A DNA stretch of 64,000 nt, taken from NCBI RefSeq assembly GCF_000383475.1, contig NZ_KB911461.1, positions 248,001 to 312,000 of the forward strand, written 5' to 3'. Below are positions 8,080 through 17,354 of the stretch, piece by piece (position 1 is the first letter of the stretch; each line of letters opens with the position of its first letter). The notes under the pieces were generated by a model, which did no database searches, was not told the origin of the DNA, and was given only the letters and a program-made list of their open reading frames with translations. Both the position numbers and the translations under genes were made by a program. This stretch comes from Microbacterium sp. 11MF (GTDB taxonomy: Bacteria > Actinomycetota > Actinomycetes > Actinomycetales > Microbacteriaceae).

Positions 8080-9123
8080 ATGACCGACCGCACCCTGCGT
8101 CGAGTCGCGCCGTCCGGCGCGGTCACGCTCGACGACGTCGCCCGCGCGGCGGGCGTTTCGCTCGCCACCGCCTCGCGCGCCCTCAACGGCTCGACCCGCA
8201 AGGTCGCCGACTCCTACCGGGAGCGGGTCGAAGAGGCCGCCGCGCGGCTCGGATACAGCGCGAACCTGTCGGCCCAGGCGACCGCGCGGGGAACGTCGGC
8301 GATCATCGCCTTGCTCGTGGCCGACATCGCCGACCCCTACTTCGGGCTCATCGCCTCAGGCGTCGCCCGCGGTGCCGATGAGGCCGGGCTCGTCGTGACG
8401 GTGGCGATCACGGAGCGCGATCCGGAGCGGGAGGTCAGGCTCGTCCGGGCCCTGCGCGGACAACGCCCGCGCGGGCTGATCCTCGCGGCGTCGCGGACCA
8501 CGGCGGGACCGTCGGCCGAACTGACGCGCGAGCTGGAGCTCTTGAGCGGGATGGGCGGTCAGGTCGTCGCCCTCGGCAAGGGCGCCGGCGATGTGCGCTC
8601 CCTCGTCCTCGACAACCGCAGCGGCGCCGAAGCCCTCGGCCGAGCACTCGTCGAGCGCGGATACCGGCAGGCCGTCGTGCTCGCCGCCGAGGAGGGGACC
8701 GCCACGAGCGACACCCGACTCGACGGGTTCACCGCCGGTTTCACCGCTGCGGGCGGATCCGCGCCCCGTGTCTACCGCGGCGGGTTCACGCGCGAAGCGG
8801 GCTACGAGGCCATGACGCGCGCCCTCGCGGACGGCATCGAGCCCGGGACGGTCGTCTTCGGCATCAGCGACGTCGTCGCCATCGGGGCGCTGACGGCGAT
8901 GCGCGCCGCCGGGCGCACGGCGGGCGGGGACATCGCCCTCGCCGGCTTCGACGACATCCCCACGGGCCGCGACGTGACCCCGGCCCTCACGACCGTCCGC
9001 GTGCCGCTCGAAGAGGTCGGCTACCAGGCGTTCCGCGCGGCGACGGATGCCGAGTGGGAGCCGCACCCGGATGACCTGCGACTCGAGGTGCTGCTGCGCG
9101 AGAGCACCCCTCCGCGCGCATGA
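8080..9123 (+). CDS. LacI-family transcriptional regulator of the sugar regulon
   Basis: 347 aa repressor. The N-terminal helix-turn-helix reads VTLDDVARAAGVSLATASRA (about residues 12-31), with the hinge helix after it. A periplasmic-binding-protein-like effector domain (about 65-345) ends with the usual IALAGFDDIP and LTTVRVP motifs. It sits inside the operon and is the obvious binder of the two AAGCGCTT operators at 4543 and 4673. Its stop overlaps the glycerate kinase start (ATGA). The inducer is presumably the imported sugar or an early intermediate. Confidence 0.92.
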   Translation: MTDRTLRRVAPSGAVTLDDVARAAGVSLATASRALNGSTRKVADSYRERVEEAAARLGYSANLSAQATARGTSAIIALLVADIADPYFGLIASGVARGADEAGLVVTVAITERDPEREVRLVRALRGQRPRGLILAASRTTAGPSAELTRELELLSGMGGQVVALGKGAGDVRSLVLDNRSGAEALGRALVERGYRQAVVLAAEEGTATSDTRLDGFTAGFTAAGGSAPRVYRGGFTREAGYEAMTRALADGIEPGTVVFGISDVVAIGALTAMRAAGRTAGGDIALAGFDDIPTGRDVTPALTTVRVPLEEVGYQAFRAATDAEWEPHPDDLRLEVLLRESTPPRA

Positions 9124-10226
9124 GCGTCGTCGTCGCGCTGGACAGCTTCAAGGGCTCCCTCCCGGCTGCCGCCGCCGCGGCCGCCTTCGCCGCCGGGTGG
9201 CGCGAGGTGGACCCCGCGGCAGAGCTCGTGCTGCGTCCGATGGCGGACGGGGGAGAGGGAACCCTCGACGCGTTCGCCGCCGCCGTCCCCGGCGCCGAGC
9301 GACGCCCGGTACGGGTTCGGGGGCCCCGCGGCACCGCCGTCGACTCCTCATGGCTCCTGCTGCCGGACGGCACAGGCGTCGTCGAACTCGCCTCGACGAG
9401 CGGGATCGAACTGCTCGGCGACGACCGGCTGCCGTGGGATGCCGACACCACCGGTTTCGGGCAGGCGATCGCCGCCGCCCTCGACGCCGGGGTCACCCGA
9501 CTCGTCCTCGGGATCGGGTCGTCGGCGTCGACCGACGGCGGCAGCGGGATGCTGCGTGCCCTGGGCGCGCGCATGGTCGACGCCGACGGGCGGGACGTGC
9601 CCGCCGGGGCGCGCGGACTCGCGGCCGTCTCGGCCATCGACCTCACGCACGTTCGTCCGATGCCCGCGGGCGGGGTGACGGTCCTCAGCGACGTCACGAA
9701 CCCGTTGACGGGGCCGTCGGGTGCTGCGGCCGTGTTCGGGCCGCAGAAGGGGCTCACCCCCGCCGACGTCACGGTCGTCGACGGGGTGCTCGAGCGCTTC
9801 GCGGCGTGCATCGCCCGTCACGCTCCGGGCGCCGACCCGTTGCTGCCCGGTGCGGGCGCCGCGGGCGGCACGGGCTTCGCCCTCGCCGCCTGGGGCGCGG
9901 ATCTCGTCCCCGGCGCGGAGCGGGTCGCCGAGCTCGTCGACCTCGCCGGCGCGGTGGCCGCGGCATCCCTCGTCGTCACGGGTGAAGGCTCGTTCGACGG
10001 TCAGTCCGCGGCGGGCAAGGTGCCCGCGTTCGTCCACGAGCTCGCGACGTCGCGGGCGGTGCCGGTCGCGGTCGTCGCCGGACGGTTCGGTGCGGATGCC
10101 GACACGTCGGGGTTCGCGCACGCTGTCTCGACCACCGAGCTGGCCGGGAGCGCCGCGGCGTCGATGGCCGACCCGGAACGCTGGCTGCGGGATGCCGGGC
10201 GGACGCTCGCGAGCCGACGAGGCTGA
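9120..10226 (+). CDS. Glycerate kinase
   Basis: GarK/GlxK-type glycerate 2-kinase, 368 aa, forming 2-phosphoglycerate from D-glycerate and ATP. Recognisable motifs are VALDSFKGSL at the N-terminus, MADGGEGT, GIGSSASTDGG, and the C-terminal TGEGSFDGQSAAGKVP. It starts within the lacI-type stop codon (ATGA overlap), so it belongs to the regulon. Its presence implies that the sugar route releases glycerate or tartronate semialdehyde, but no tartronate semialdehyde reductase is seen nearby. Confidence 0.93.
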   Translation: MSVVVALDSFKGSLPAAAAAAAFAAGWREVDPAAELVLRPMADGGEGTLDAFAAAVPGAERRPVRVRGPRGTAVDSSWLLLPDGTGVVELASTSGIELLGDDRLPWDADTTGFGQAIAAALDAGVTRLVLGIGSSASTDGGSGMLRALGARMVDADGRDVPAGARGLAAVSAIDLTHVRPMPAGGVTVLSDVTNPLTGPSGAAAVFGPQKGLTPADVTVVDGVLERFAACIARHAPGADPLLPGAGAAGGTGFALAAWGADLVPGAERVAELVDLAGAVAAASLVVTGEGSFDGQSAAGKVPAFVHELATSRAVPVAVVAGRFGADADTSGFAHAVSTTELAGSAAASMADPERWLRDAGRTLASRRG

Positions 10227-10238
10227 CCGGGGCATCCG

Positions 10239-12128
10239 ATGCTCGCCGGGGAGTGGTCGCGCGCGGAGTGGGCCGCGCATGCCGACGCCCTTCTCGACGC
10301 CGCGCGACGGTACGCGACGCCCGGTGGCGGTCGCATCCTCTTCCCAGGAGTCGAGGGCGGGTACGGCCGTGACGTCGACGGACTCGAGGGCTTCGCGCGT
10401 ACGCTGCTGCTGGCGGGCTTCCGGATCGCGGGGGAGCGCGGCGTCGGTGTCGACGACCTGATCGCGTTCGTGCGCCGCGGTGTCGCCACCGGGGTCGATC
10501 CCGGAGCGCCCGACCGGTGGGTGCGGCCGGACGAGCACGGGCAGGCGAAGGTCGAAGCGGCATCCATCGCCCTCGTCCTCGACCTCACGCGGCCCTGGGT
10601 GTGGGACACCCTCGACGCCGTCACCCGGCGGCGCGCGATCGAGTGGTTCGCTCCCGTCGTGGGGGACGACACGTATCCGCGGACGAACTGGGTATGGTTC
10701 CGCATCGTCGTCGAGACGTTCCTGCGCTCGGTCGGCGGGCCGTGGTCGCCGGACGACATCGCGGCCGACCTCGCCTGCCACGATTCGTTCGTGCGGGAGG
10801 ACGGTTGGCTGTCGGACGGCGACGAGCGCTCCTACGACCACTACGTGGGCTGGGCGCTGCACGTGTACCCCGTCCTCTGGTCCCGGATGACGGGGGCCGC
10901 GGAGCTCGCCGGCGGACGGACGGCGGGTGACGTCGCCCGGCTGGATCGCTTCCTCGACGATGCGCTCGCGCTCGTGGGCGGCGACGGGTCGCCCCTGATA
11001 CAAGGCAGGAGCCTCATCTACCGGTTCGCGGCTGCGGCCGTGTTCTGGGTCGGCGTCATCGCCGAGGTGCCCTCGCGCTCGCCCGGTCGACTGCGCCATG
11101 CGGCGGAGCTCATCGTCCGCCACTTCGCCGAAAGGGGCGCTCCGGACGCCGACGGCATCCTGACGATGGGGTGGCACGGCGAGTGGCGCGCCCTGGCGCA
11201 GTCCTACTCCGGACCCGGGTCGCCCTACTGGGCGGTGAAGGGGCTCCTCGGCGTCCTGCTGCCCGCGGATCATCCCGTCTGGACGACGCCCGCCGAGCCG
11301 CTCCCCGTCGAGACGGGCGACGTCCTCCGCGCCGTGACCTCGCCGGGCTGGATCGTGTCGGGCACCGCCGCCGACGGCATCGTCCGCGTCGTCAACCACG
11401 GCACGGACCACTCCCGCGCGGGCGCGGTGTCGACGGACTCGCCGCTGTACGCCCGCATCGGGTACTCGACCGCGACCGCGCCCCTCCTGGACGCGCAGGC
11501 GTGGCGCGATCCGCTCGAACAGTCGGTGACGATGACGGATGCCGACGGTCGCCGCACCCACCGCAGCGGGATGCGGCTGCTCGGGACGCGTGTCGACGAC
11601 GGGGTCGGGTCCGTCTCGGCGGTGTGGGACGCCCACTGGGTCGAGCCGGCCCCCACGACGCACGTGCACGGGTCGGGGCTCACCGGCGTCGCGAGTCGCG
11701 CCGGCCGCATCCGGGTCGATTCGTTCGTCCGCGGCAGCATCGAGGTGCGGGTCGTGCGCGTCGAGGATCGCGCGGAAGGCGCGCTGCGTCTGCGCGTCGG
11801 GGGGTGGGCCGTCGCCGGCGACGATCCGACATCGCGCGTGAACGGTGCGGCGGCGGAGGCATCGTCGGGCGGGGTGACCAGCGGCATCCGCTCACTCACC
11901 GGCGGAGTCGCCGGTGTGCTGCGCTGGGACGGGGCCAGTCCCCTCGGCGACCGCGCCGTCGTCCCGGTGGTCGACCTCGGTTCGTGTGACGAGGCGATCG
12001 TGGTGCTGGATCTGCGCGGCTCCGGCGCGCCGGTGCGGAACGATGCGGTCGTCGAGGTCGAGTCGGACGCAGTGTCGATCATCTGGCCGGATGGACACCG
12101 GTCGCGGACACCCCTGCTGTCGGCATAG
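10239..12128 (+). CDS. DUF2264 domain protein
   Basis: 629 aa protein matching DUF2264 from memory of the family. The N-terminal ~380 residues are helix-rich with aromatic stretches (TNWVWFRIVVETFLR, DGWLSDGDERSYDHYVGWALH), as in an alpha/alpha toroid. The remainder is beta-rich with Gly, Val and Thr, as in the sandwich domains of polysaccharide lyases and hydrolases. No signal peptide is visible. It starts 12 nt after glycerate kinase and closes the operon. A role in trimming the imported saccharide is inferred; no activity is established. Confidence 0.8.
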   Translation: MLAGEWSRAEWAAHADALLDAARRYATPGGGRILFPGVEGGYGRDVDGLEGFARTLLLAGFRIAGERGVGVDDLIAFVRRGVATGVDPGAPDRWVRPDEHGQAKVEAASIALVLDLTRPWVWDTLDAVTRRRAIEWFAPVVGDDTYPRTNWVWFRIVVETFLRSVGGPWSPDDIAADLACHDSFVREDGWLSDGDERSYDHYVGWALHVYPVLWSRMTGAAELAGGRTAGDVARLDRFLDDALALVGGDGSPLIQGRSLIYRFAAAAVFWVGVIAEVPSRSPGRLRHAAELIVRHFAERGAPDADGILTMGWHGEWRALAQSYSGPGSPYWAVKGLLGVLLPADHPVWTTPAEPLPVETGDVLRAVTSPGWIVSGTAADGIVRVVNHGTDHSRAGAVSTDSPLYARIGYSTATAPLLDAQAWRDPLEQSVTMTDADGRRTHRSGMRLLGTRVDDGVGSVSAVWDAHWVEPAPTTHVHGSGLTGVASRAGRIRVDSFVRGSIEVRVVRVEDRAEGALRLRVGGWAVAGDDPTSRVNGAAAEASSGGVTSGIRSLTGGVAGVLRWDGASPLGDRAVVPVVDLGSCDEAIVVLDLRGSGAPVRNDAVVEVESDAVSIIWPDGHRSRTPLLSA

Positions 12129-12303
12129 CGCTCGCATAGCAGTGGGTGCCAGCGGCCCACAAGGCCTGCGTTGCGGGGTCGCCCGGTCCATACAGTTTCG
12201 ACAACGGGCCGAGTGCAATCCGTTCCCGGCCCCGCACCGAATGCTGTGTAGCACCTGAAAGCGCAACCTGCGGCATCCGTCGCACCAATGGAGGGACAAT
12301 CAC

Positions 12304-12714
12304 ATGACCAGCTCACCCAACCGCCTCGTCGCCGTCATTTTCGGCGCCGTCTACATCCTCGTCGGACTGCTCGGATTCACCGTGACGGCGGGCGTCGGCT
12401 TCCTTGCTGACAAGGGTGGCCTCCTGCTCGGCATCTTCATGGTCAACCCGCTGCACAACGTCGCGCACCTCCTGATCGGTGCGGCGCTGCTGATCGGCGG
12501 CCTGTCGAACGTCCGCGCCGCCAAGGGCGTCAACCTCGTCGTCGGAGCCGCGTACCTGCTGCTCGGCATCGTGGGCTTCTTCCTCGTCGGCAGCGCAGCG
12601 AACATCCTCGCGCTGAACACGGCCGACCACTTCCTGCACCTCGCGAGCGCGATCGTCCTGCTCGGCGTCGGCATCGCCGCCGACAAGCAGGTCCCCACCC
12701 GCGCGGCCGTCTGA
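12304..12714 (+). CDS. DUF4383 small membrane protein
   Basis: 136 aa protein with four hydrophobic segments (about 8-28, 48-66, 73-95 and 103-128). The loop motif NPLHNVAHLLIGA is characteristic of DUF4383. The function of the family is unknown to me. GGAGGG at 12291-12296 is a good ribosome site. It shares its last base with the next start codon (TGATG), so the two are co-translated. The 175-bp gap before it contains TACAGT at 12191-12196, a possible -10 box without a convincing -35. Confidence 0.85.
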   Translation: MTSSPNRLVAVIFGAVYILVGLLGFTVTAGVGFLADKGGLLLGIFMVNPLHNVAHLLIGAALLIGGLSNVRAAKGVNLVVGAAYLLLGIVGFFLVGSAANILALNTADHFLHLASAIVLLGVGIAADKQVPTRAAV

Positions 12715-13265
12715 TGTCGCCGTCCGCCCTCGTCCGCTCCTGGCCCGCGCTCGCCGCGTGGGGAGCAGGGCTGGTCCAGCTCGGTCTGAGTGCGGGCGCG
12801 ATCGTGAAGGGTGCCGATGCCGCCGACCGTGGCATCGGCATCCTGCTCGCCACCGTCGGCGCGGCGACCCTCGCGTGGGGGATGGTGACGCTGGCCAAGG
12901 GCCGGCTTGCGACGCCCCGCTCCGGGGTGGCCGTCTCGCTGGTCGGGATCGTCCTGCTGTTCGCGCTCATGCTCGTCGGGCCGGCGCAGGTGAGCATCTA
13001 CCCCGTGGTGGTCGCCGCGGTTCTGTCACTCGCCGTCGGCGTCGTGTCGGCGGTCGCGCTGCGTCGCGCCGACCGGGGACGACCGAGTCGGCCCACCGCG
13101 CGGGCCGCGGCGCGGACGAGCATCGGCGGTCTCATCGCCGGCGCCTTCCTGCTCGCCGGTGTCGTGACACCGGCCCTTGCCGCGACCCCGATCGGCAGCG
13201 ACGCTCCCGGCGCCTCGGTCAACGAGGTCTTCATGACGGGCCACGGCGGGCACGGCGGGCACTGA
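12714..13265 (+). CDS. Membrane protein with His-rich C-terminus
   Basis: 183 aa protein of unknown function. Hydrophobic segments lie near 12-32, 40-60, 68-85, 90-113 and 135-155. The C-terminus ends in GHGGHGGH after a short polar tail, a possible metal-binding or disordered end. It is coupled to the DUF4383 gene, so both probably act in the same membrane context. No family was recognised with confidence. Confidence 0.75.
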   Translation: MSPSALVRSWPALAAWGAGLVQLGLSAGAIVKGADAADRGIGILLATVGAATLAWGMVTLAKGRLATPRSGVAVSLVGIVLLFALMLVGPAQVSIYPVVVAAVLSLAVGVVSAVALRRADRGRPSRPTARAAARTSIGGLIAGAFLLAGVVTPALAATPIGSDAPGASVNEVFMTGHGGHGGH

Positions 13266-13279
13266 GTCCGTCCGGCATC

Positions 13280-13301
13280 CCGTTGCCCGTCCGGGCGACG
13301 G
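13280..13301. terminator. Hairpin after the membrane protein gene
   Basis: Arms CCGTTGCCCG (13280-13289) and CGGGCGACGG (13292-13301) pair over 10 bp with one G-T, starting 14 nt after the stop at 13265. There is no T-run, as is common in high-GC actinobacteria. Confidence 0.4.
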
Positions 13302-13374
13302 ATTCGGAGATCTTCGCCGGATTCGGATGAGAACGGGGAAACCGGTCCGAATCCGAGCGCAACATCCGAATCCG
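13299..13374. repeat. Four copies of a 10-mer in nested inverted order
   Basis: CGGATTCGGA occurs at 13299-13308 and 13318-13327, and its exact complement TCCGAATCCG at 13346-13355 and 13365-13374. The outer and inner pairs can form two perfect nested stems, or each copy can pair with either partner. The element lies between convergent genes, just before the terminator at 13401. Confidence 0.7.
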
Positions 13375-13400
13375 AGCCCCGGTAGGCCGCGCACACACGA

Positions 13401-13433
13401 AACGCCCCGGCGCCACATCGGCACCGGGGCGTT
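13401..13433. terminator. Bidirectional terminator between convergent genes
   Basis: Arms AACGCCCCGGCGCC (13401-13414) and GGCACCGGGGCGTT (13420-13433) pair with one mismatch around the loop ACATC. CACGA and TCGTG extend the stem outward to about 13395-13441 across a one-base bulge. It serves the rightward membrane genes and the leftward araDBA operon. Confidence 0.8.
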
Positions 13434-13445
13434 CTCGTGTGCGTC

Positions 13446-14948
13446 TTACAGGCCGCGCGCGAGGCGGTAGTAGGCCTGGTTCCAGCGGAGTTCCTTCTGG
13501 AAGCCGCGCACCGTCGTGTCCTCGTCGATGACGAGCAGCTCGGTGCCGGCGATGTCGGCGAAGTCGCGGAACACCTCGATGCCCACGGCCGTCGTCATGA
13601 CGGTGTGGTGCGCGGCGCCCGCAGCGAGCCAGCAGGATGCCGAGGTCGCGAAGTCCGGCGACGGCTTCCAGACCGCGCGACCCACCGGCAGCTTAGGCAG
13701 GTCGGGGGCGTCGACGTTCTCGACGACGTTCGCGACGAGGCGGAACCGGTCGCGCATGTCGCTCATCGCGACGACGAGCGCGGGGCCCGCATCGGCCGTG
13801 AAGACCAGGCGCACGGGGTCGGCCTTGCCGCCGATCCCGAGCTCGTGCACCTCGAGGCGCGGCTTGGACGTCGTCAGGGTCGGCGACACCTCGAGCATGT
13901 GGGCGCCGAGGATCCGCTCGTTGCCGGGAACCAGGTCGTAGGTGTAGTCCTCCATGAGGCTCGCCCCACCGGGGAGCCCCGAGCCCATGACGTTCGCGAC
14001 GCGCACGAGGATCGCCGTCTTCCAGTCGCCCTCGGCGCCGAAGCCGTAGCCCTCGGCCATGAGGCGCTGCACGGCGAGGCCGGGCAGCTGCGTGAGCGCG
14101 CCGAGGTCCTCGAACGACGTCGTGAACGCCCCGAAGCCGCCGGCCTCGAGGAACGACCGCAGCCCGATCTCGATCGCCGCGCCGTCGCGCAGCGACTGGT
14201 GCCGCTCGGCGCCCGGCAGCAGCTCGGGCGCCACGTCGTACGAGGCGACGTACTCCTCGACGAGCGCGTCGATCTGCGCCTCGGATGCCTGGGCCACGGC
14301 ATCCGCCAACTCGTTCACGCCCCACGTGTTGACCTGCACGCCGAACTGCAGCTCGGCTTCGGTCTTGTCGCCCTCGGTGACCGCGACGTAGCGCATGTTG
14401 TCGCCGAAGCGGGCGAGCTTGAGGGTCTTGACGGCCTGCCAGCCCGCGGCGGCGCGCTCCCAGTCCTCGATCTGCTGCAGGACGACGGGGTTCGAGACAT
14501 GTCCGACGACGGTCTTGCGCGCGACGCCCAGGCGCGTCTGGATGTACCCGAACTCGCGGTCGCCGTGGGCGGCCTGGTTGAGGTTCATGAAGTCGAAGTC
14601 GATGTCGTTCCACGGCAGCTCGACGTTGGCCTGCGTGTGCAGGTGCAGGAGGGGCTTGCGGAGCGCGTCGAGACCCGTGATCCACATTTTCGCGGGGCTG
14701 AAGGTGTGCATCCACGCGATGACGCCGATCACCGAGTCGTCGGCGTTGGCGTCGAGGGCGAGCCGCTTGATCGAGTCCGAGTCCTTCAGGACAGGCTTCC
14801 ACTCGACCTTCACCGGAAGGCCCGCGAGGCCCTCCGCGACGGCCTGCGACTGCTCGGCGACCTGCCGCAGCGTCTCCTCGCCGTAGAGGTTCTGGCTGCC
14901 GGTGACGAACCAGACGGTGTACTGCTCGAGGCTGGTGGAGAGGGTCAT
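13446..14948 (-). CDS. araA: L-arabinose isomerase
   Basis: Converts L-arabinose to L-ribulose in the cytoplasm. The 500 aa length equals that of E. coli AraA. Diagnostic segments are [16 protein letters not shown] at the N-terminus, [13 protein letters not shown], and [11 protein letters not shown], which carries an active-site Glu; the usual C-terminal His is in AGAAHHTV. The ATG at 14948 overlaps the araB stop by four bases (ATGA); longer readings in this frame run into araB and are not real. It is last in the operon and is followed by a strong terminator. Confidence 0.97.
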   Translation of the reverse strand: MTLSTSLEQYTVWFVTGSQNLYGEETLRQVAEQSQAVAEGLAGLPVKVEWKPVLKDSDSIKRLALDANADDSVIGVIAWMHTFSPAKMWITGLDALRKPLLHLHTQANVELPWNDIDFDFMNLNQAAHGDREFGYIQTRLGVARKTVVGHVSNPVVLQQIEDWERAAAGWQAVKTLKLARFGDNMRYVAVTEGDKTEAELQFGVQVNTWGVNELADAVAQASEAQIDALVEEYVASYDVAPELLPGAERHQSLRDGAAIEIGLRSFLEAGGFGAFTTSFEDLGALTQLPGLAVQRLMAEGYGFGAEGDWKTAILVRVANVMGSGLPGGASLMEDYTYDLVPGNERILGAHMLEVSPTLTTSKPRLEVHELGIGGKADPVRLVFTADAGPALVVAMSDMRDRFRLVANVVENVDAPDLPKLPVGRAVWKPSPDFATSASCWLAAGAAHHTVMTTAVGIEVFRDFADIAGTELLVIDEDTTVRGFQKELRWNQAYYRLARGL

Positions 14949-16603
14949 GCTGTTCCTTCGTTCGATGAGCGGATGCCGCGCAGCGGCAGAGCGGTGATGG
15001 CGGCGCTCTCGACGGCCAGGCCGTCGCGGTAGCGCGCGAGGTAGTCGGCGAACCCGGCGACGTCGGCCGGGTCGGGGTCGGCCGTGACGGAGGCCGCCCC
15101 CGCGAAGACCTGGTCGGCGAGGTAGGACGACAGATCGACGGCGTGCGCTGGCGCGGCGTCCCGAGTCGGGAGCACCGTTCCTGCCCCGCGCGGCGCGACC
15201 GCGAACGCGGCCAGGACGGCCATGCCCCACGCGCCGCCCTCGGCTGCGGTGTCGCCCACCGTGACGGGGGCATCCAGGGCCCCGGCGAGGAAGCGCTGTG
15301 CGACCCCGGCGGTGCGGAACACGCCGCCGTGCGCGAACATCGCGTCGAGCGCGACGCCCTCCTCGGCAAGGGTCTGCATCCCGATCGCGAGCGTCGCGAA
15401 GACACCGTAGACCTGTGCGCGCATGACGTTCGCGAGCGAGAAGTCCGCGTCGGGGGTGCGCACCACGAGCGGCCGGCCCTCGTCGAGACCGGCGATCGGC
15501 TCGCCGCTCAAGTGGTTGTACGCGAGGACCCCACCGGCATCCGCAGCGCCCTCGAGCGCTTCGCGCAGGAGCGTCTCGTAGACGGCGTCCGTCGTCATCG
15601 ACTGACCGGATGCCGCGGCGAACCGCGCGAACAGCGACGCGAACGACGCCAGCTCGCTCGCTCCGTTGTTGCAGTGCACCATCGCGACCGGGTCACCGGC
15701 GGGCGTCGTGACGAGGTCGATCTCGGTGTGGACGCGCTCCAATGGACGCTCGAGGACCACCATCGCGAAGATGCTCGTGCCGGCGCTGACGTTGCCCGTG
15801 CGCGGCGAGACCGCGTTCGTGGCGACCATGCCGGTGCCGGCGTCGCCCTCTGCGGGGGCCGCCACGGCGCCCGGGCGGAGCGTGCCGGTCGGGTCGAGGA
15901 GGGCGGCGCCGGCGGCGGTGAGAGTCCCGGCATCCGCCCCCGCGGGAAGGACCTCGGGGAGGAGGTCCGTCAGGCTGCGGCCGGCGAGGAAACTCGCGGC
16001 GTGCGCGTCGTACGCCGCGACGCGATCGCGGTCGTAACCGCCGTCGGAGCCGATGGGGAACATGCCCGATGCGTCGCCGACGCCGAGCGCGAAGCGTCCG
16101 GTGAGCTTCTCGTGGACCCAGCCGGCGAGGGTGTTGATCTTCGCGAGCGAGGCGAGGTGCGCCTCGTCGTCGAGGACGGCCTGGTGCAGGTGGGCGATCG
16201 ACCAGCGGAGCGGGATGTTGACGTCCAGCAGGTGGGTCAGCTCGGCCGCGGCGGCACCGGTGGACGTGTTGCGCCAGGTGCGGAACGGCACGAGGAGGTT
16301 CCCCTCGGCGTCGAAGGCGAGGTAGCCGTGCATCATCGCGGAGACGCCGATGCCGGCGAGCTCCGTGAGTTCGGCGCCCTGTCGGCGGACGTCGGCGACG
16401 AGGGCGGCGTATGCCGCCTGCAGGCCCGACCAGATCGCGTCCTCGGAGTAGGTCCACACGCCGTCCACGAGGGCGTTCTCCCACTCGTGGCTGCCGACGG
16501 CCAGCACGGTGGTCGGGTTGCTCGCGTCGACGAGGCAGGCCTTGATGCGGGTCGAGCCGAGCTCGATGCCCAACGCTGCGCCGCCGGAGAAGATGACGCT
16601 CAT
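14945..16603 (-). CDS. araB: Ribulokinase
   Basis: FGGY-family kinase of 552 aa that phosphorylates L-ribulose to L-ribulose 5-phosphate. The N-terminal ATPase fold starts [15 protein letters not shown], where LGST is the phosphate-binding turn. [19 protein letters not shown] and [13 protein letters not shown] match the C-terminal actin-like half. Both ends overlap their neighbours by four bases (araD stop and araA start), so araD, araB and araA are tightly coupled. Confidence 0.96.
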   Translation of the reverse strand: MSVIFSGGAALGIELGSTRIKACLVDASNPTTVLAVGSHEWENALVDGVWTYSEDAIWSGLQAAYAALVADVRRQGAELTELAGIGVSAMMHGYLAFDAEGNLLVPFRTWRNTSTGAAAAELTHLLDVNIPLRWSIAHLHQAVLDDEAHLASLAKINTLAGWVHEKLTGRFALGVGDASGMFPIGSDGGYDRDRVAAYDAHAASFLAGRSLTDLLPEVLPAGADAGTLTAAGAALLDPTGTLRPGAVAAPAEGDAGTGMVATNAVSPRTGNVSAGTSIFAMVVLERPLERVHTEIDLVTTPAGDPVAMVHCNNGASELASFASLFARFAAASGQSMTTDAVYETLLREALEGAADAGGVLAYNHLSGEPIAGLDEGRPLVVRTPDADFSLANVMRAQVYGVFATLAIGMQTLAEEGVALDAMFAHGGVFRTAGVAQRFLAGALDAPVTVGDTAAEGGAWGMAVLAAFAVAPRGAGTVLPTRDAAPAHAVDLSSYLADQVFAGAASVTADPDPADVAGFADYLARYRDGLAVESAAITALPLRGIRSSNEGTA

Positions 16604-17310
16604 CGGCGGGCGTCCGTGCTTTGGCCGTACACGTTCTGGTACCGGTTGTAGAGGGCGTCGATCTTCTCCTGCGGGATCGGGATCAGCTCGCCCCCCTGCC
16701 GCGCGAAGTGCACGGTGCGCGCGGCGTCCTCGCACATCACGGCGGCCTTCACGGCATCCTTCGCGCTGACGCCGATCGTGAACGGTCCGTGGTTCTGCAT
16801 GAGCACGGCGCGCGAGCGGTGGCCGGTCAGCGTCTCGACGATGCCGCGGCCGATCGAGTCGTCGCCGATGATCGCGAACGGCCCGACCGGGATCGGGCCG
16901 CCGAACTCGTCGGCCATGCCGGTGATGACGCAGGGGATCTCCTCGCCGCGCGCGGCCCAGGCCACGGCGTACGGGGAGTGCGTGTGGACGACGCCGCCGA
17001 CGTCCGGCATGTTCCGGTACACGTAGGCGTGCGCGGCGGTGTCGCTCGAGGGCGAGCGGTCGCTGCCCGGGGTGCCGGGCACGACGGTGCCGTCGAGGTC
17101 GCAGAGGATCATGTTCTCGGGCGCGAGGTCGTCGTACGAGACGCCGGACGGCTTGATGACGAAGAGGTCGGTACTGCGGTCTTCACCAACGCGCACGCGT
17201 CCCGAGACGTTGCCCCCGGTCCAGACGACGAGGCCGTAGCGGACGAGTTCGGCATGCAGGGCGGAGACGTCCGCGCGGACGGCCGCGATCGCCTCATCGA
17301 GATCGGTCAT
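16600..17310 (-). CDS. araD: L-ribulose-5-phosphate 4-epimerase
   Basis: Zinc-dependent class II aldolase-like epimerase of 236 aa producing D-xylulose 5-phosphate. Zinc ligands lie in VVHTHSPYAVAWA and QNHGPF, and the phosphate site in GNVSGR and KPSGVSY. It is the first structural gene of the ara operon. No ribosome site precedes the ATG; instead a TAACAT box embedded in an 18-bp operator ends 7 nt before it, so the mRNA is probably leaderless. Confidence 0.96.
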   Translation of the reverse strand: MTDLDEAIAAVRADVSALHAELVRYGLVVWTGGNVSGRVRVGEDRSTDLFVIKPSGVSYDDLAPENMILCDLDGTVVPGTPGSDRSPSSDTAAHAYVYRNMPDVGGVVHTHSPYAVAWAARGEEIPCVITGMADEFGGPIPVGPFAIIGDDSIGRGIVETLTGHRSRAVLMQNHGPFTIGVSAKDAVKAAVMCEDAARTVHFARQGGELIPIPQEKIDALYNRYQNVYGQSTDARR

Positions 17311-17316
17311 GCGGTT

Positions 17317-17334
17317 GATGTTACCGGTAACATC
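17317..17334. promoter_or_regulatory. AraR operator overlapping the araD -10 box
   Basis: GATGTTACCGGTAACATC is a perfect 18-bp palindrome with a central CG, as LacI-family proteins prefer. On the minus strand its downstream half supplies TAACAT (17323-17318), 7 nt before the araD ATG. Repressor binding would therefore cover the -10 box. The upstream -35 position reads TGGCGC, a weak match. Confidence 0.8.
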
Positions 17335-17354
17335 TTGCTCGCGCCAGAGCCGGC

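Noticed and set aside
9348..11669. 773-codon leftward frame
   Set aside because: It is antisense to glycerate kinase and the DUF2264 gene, with no recognisable motif.
13446..15230. Extended araA and araB starts
   Set aside because: Upstream parts read the neighbouring ara gene out of frame; the ATGA overlaps at 14945-14948 and 16600-16603 mark the true starts.
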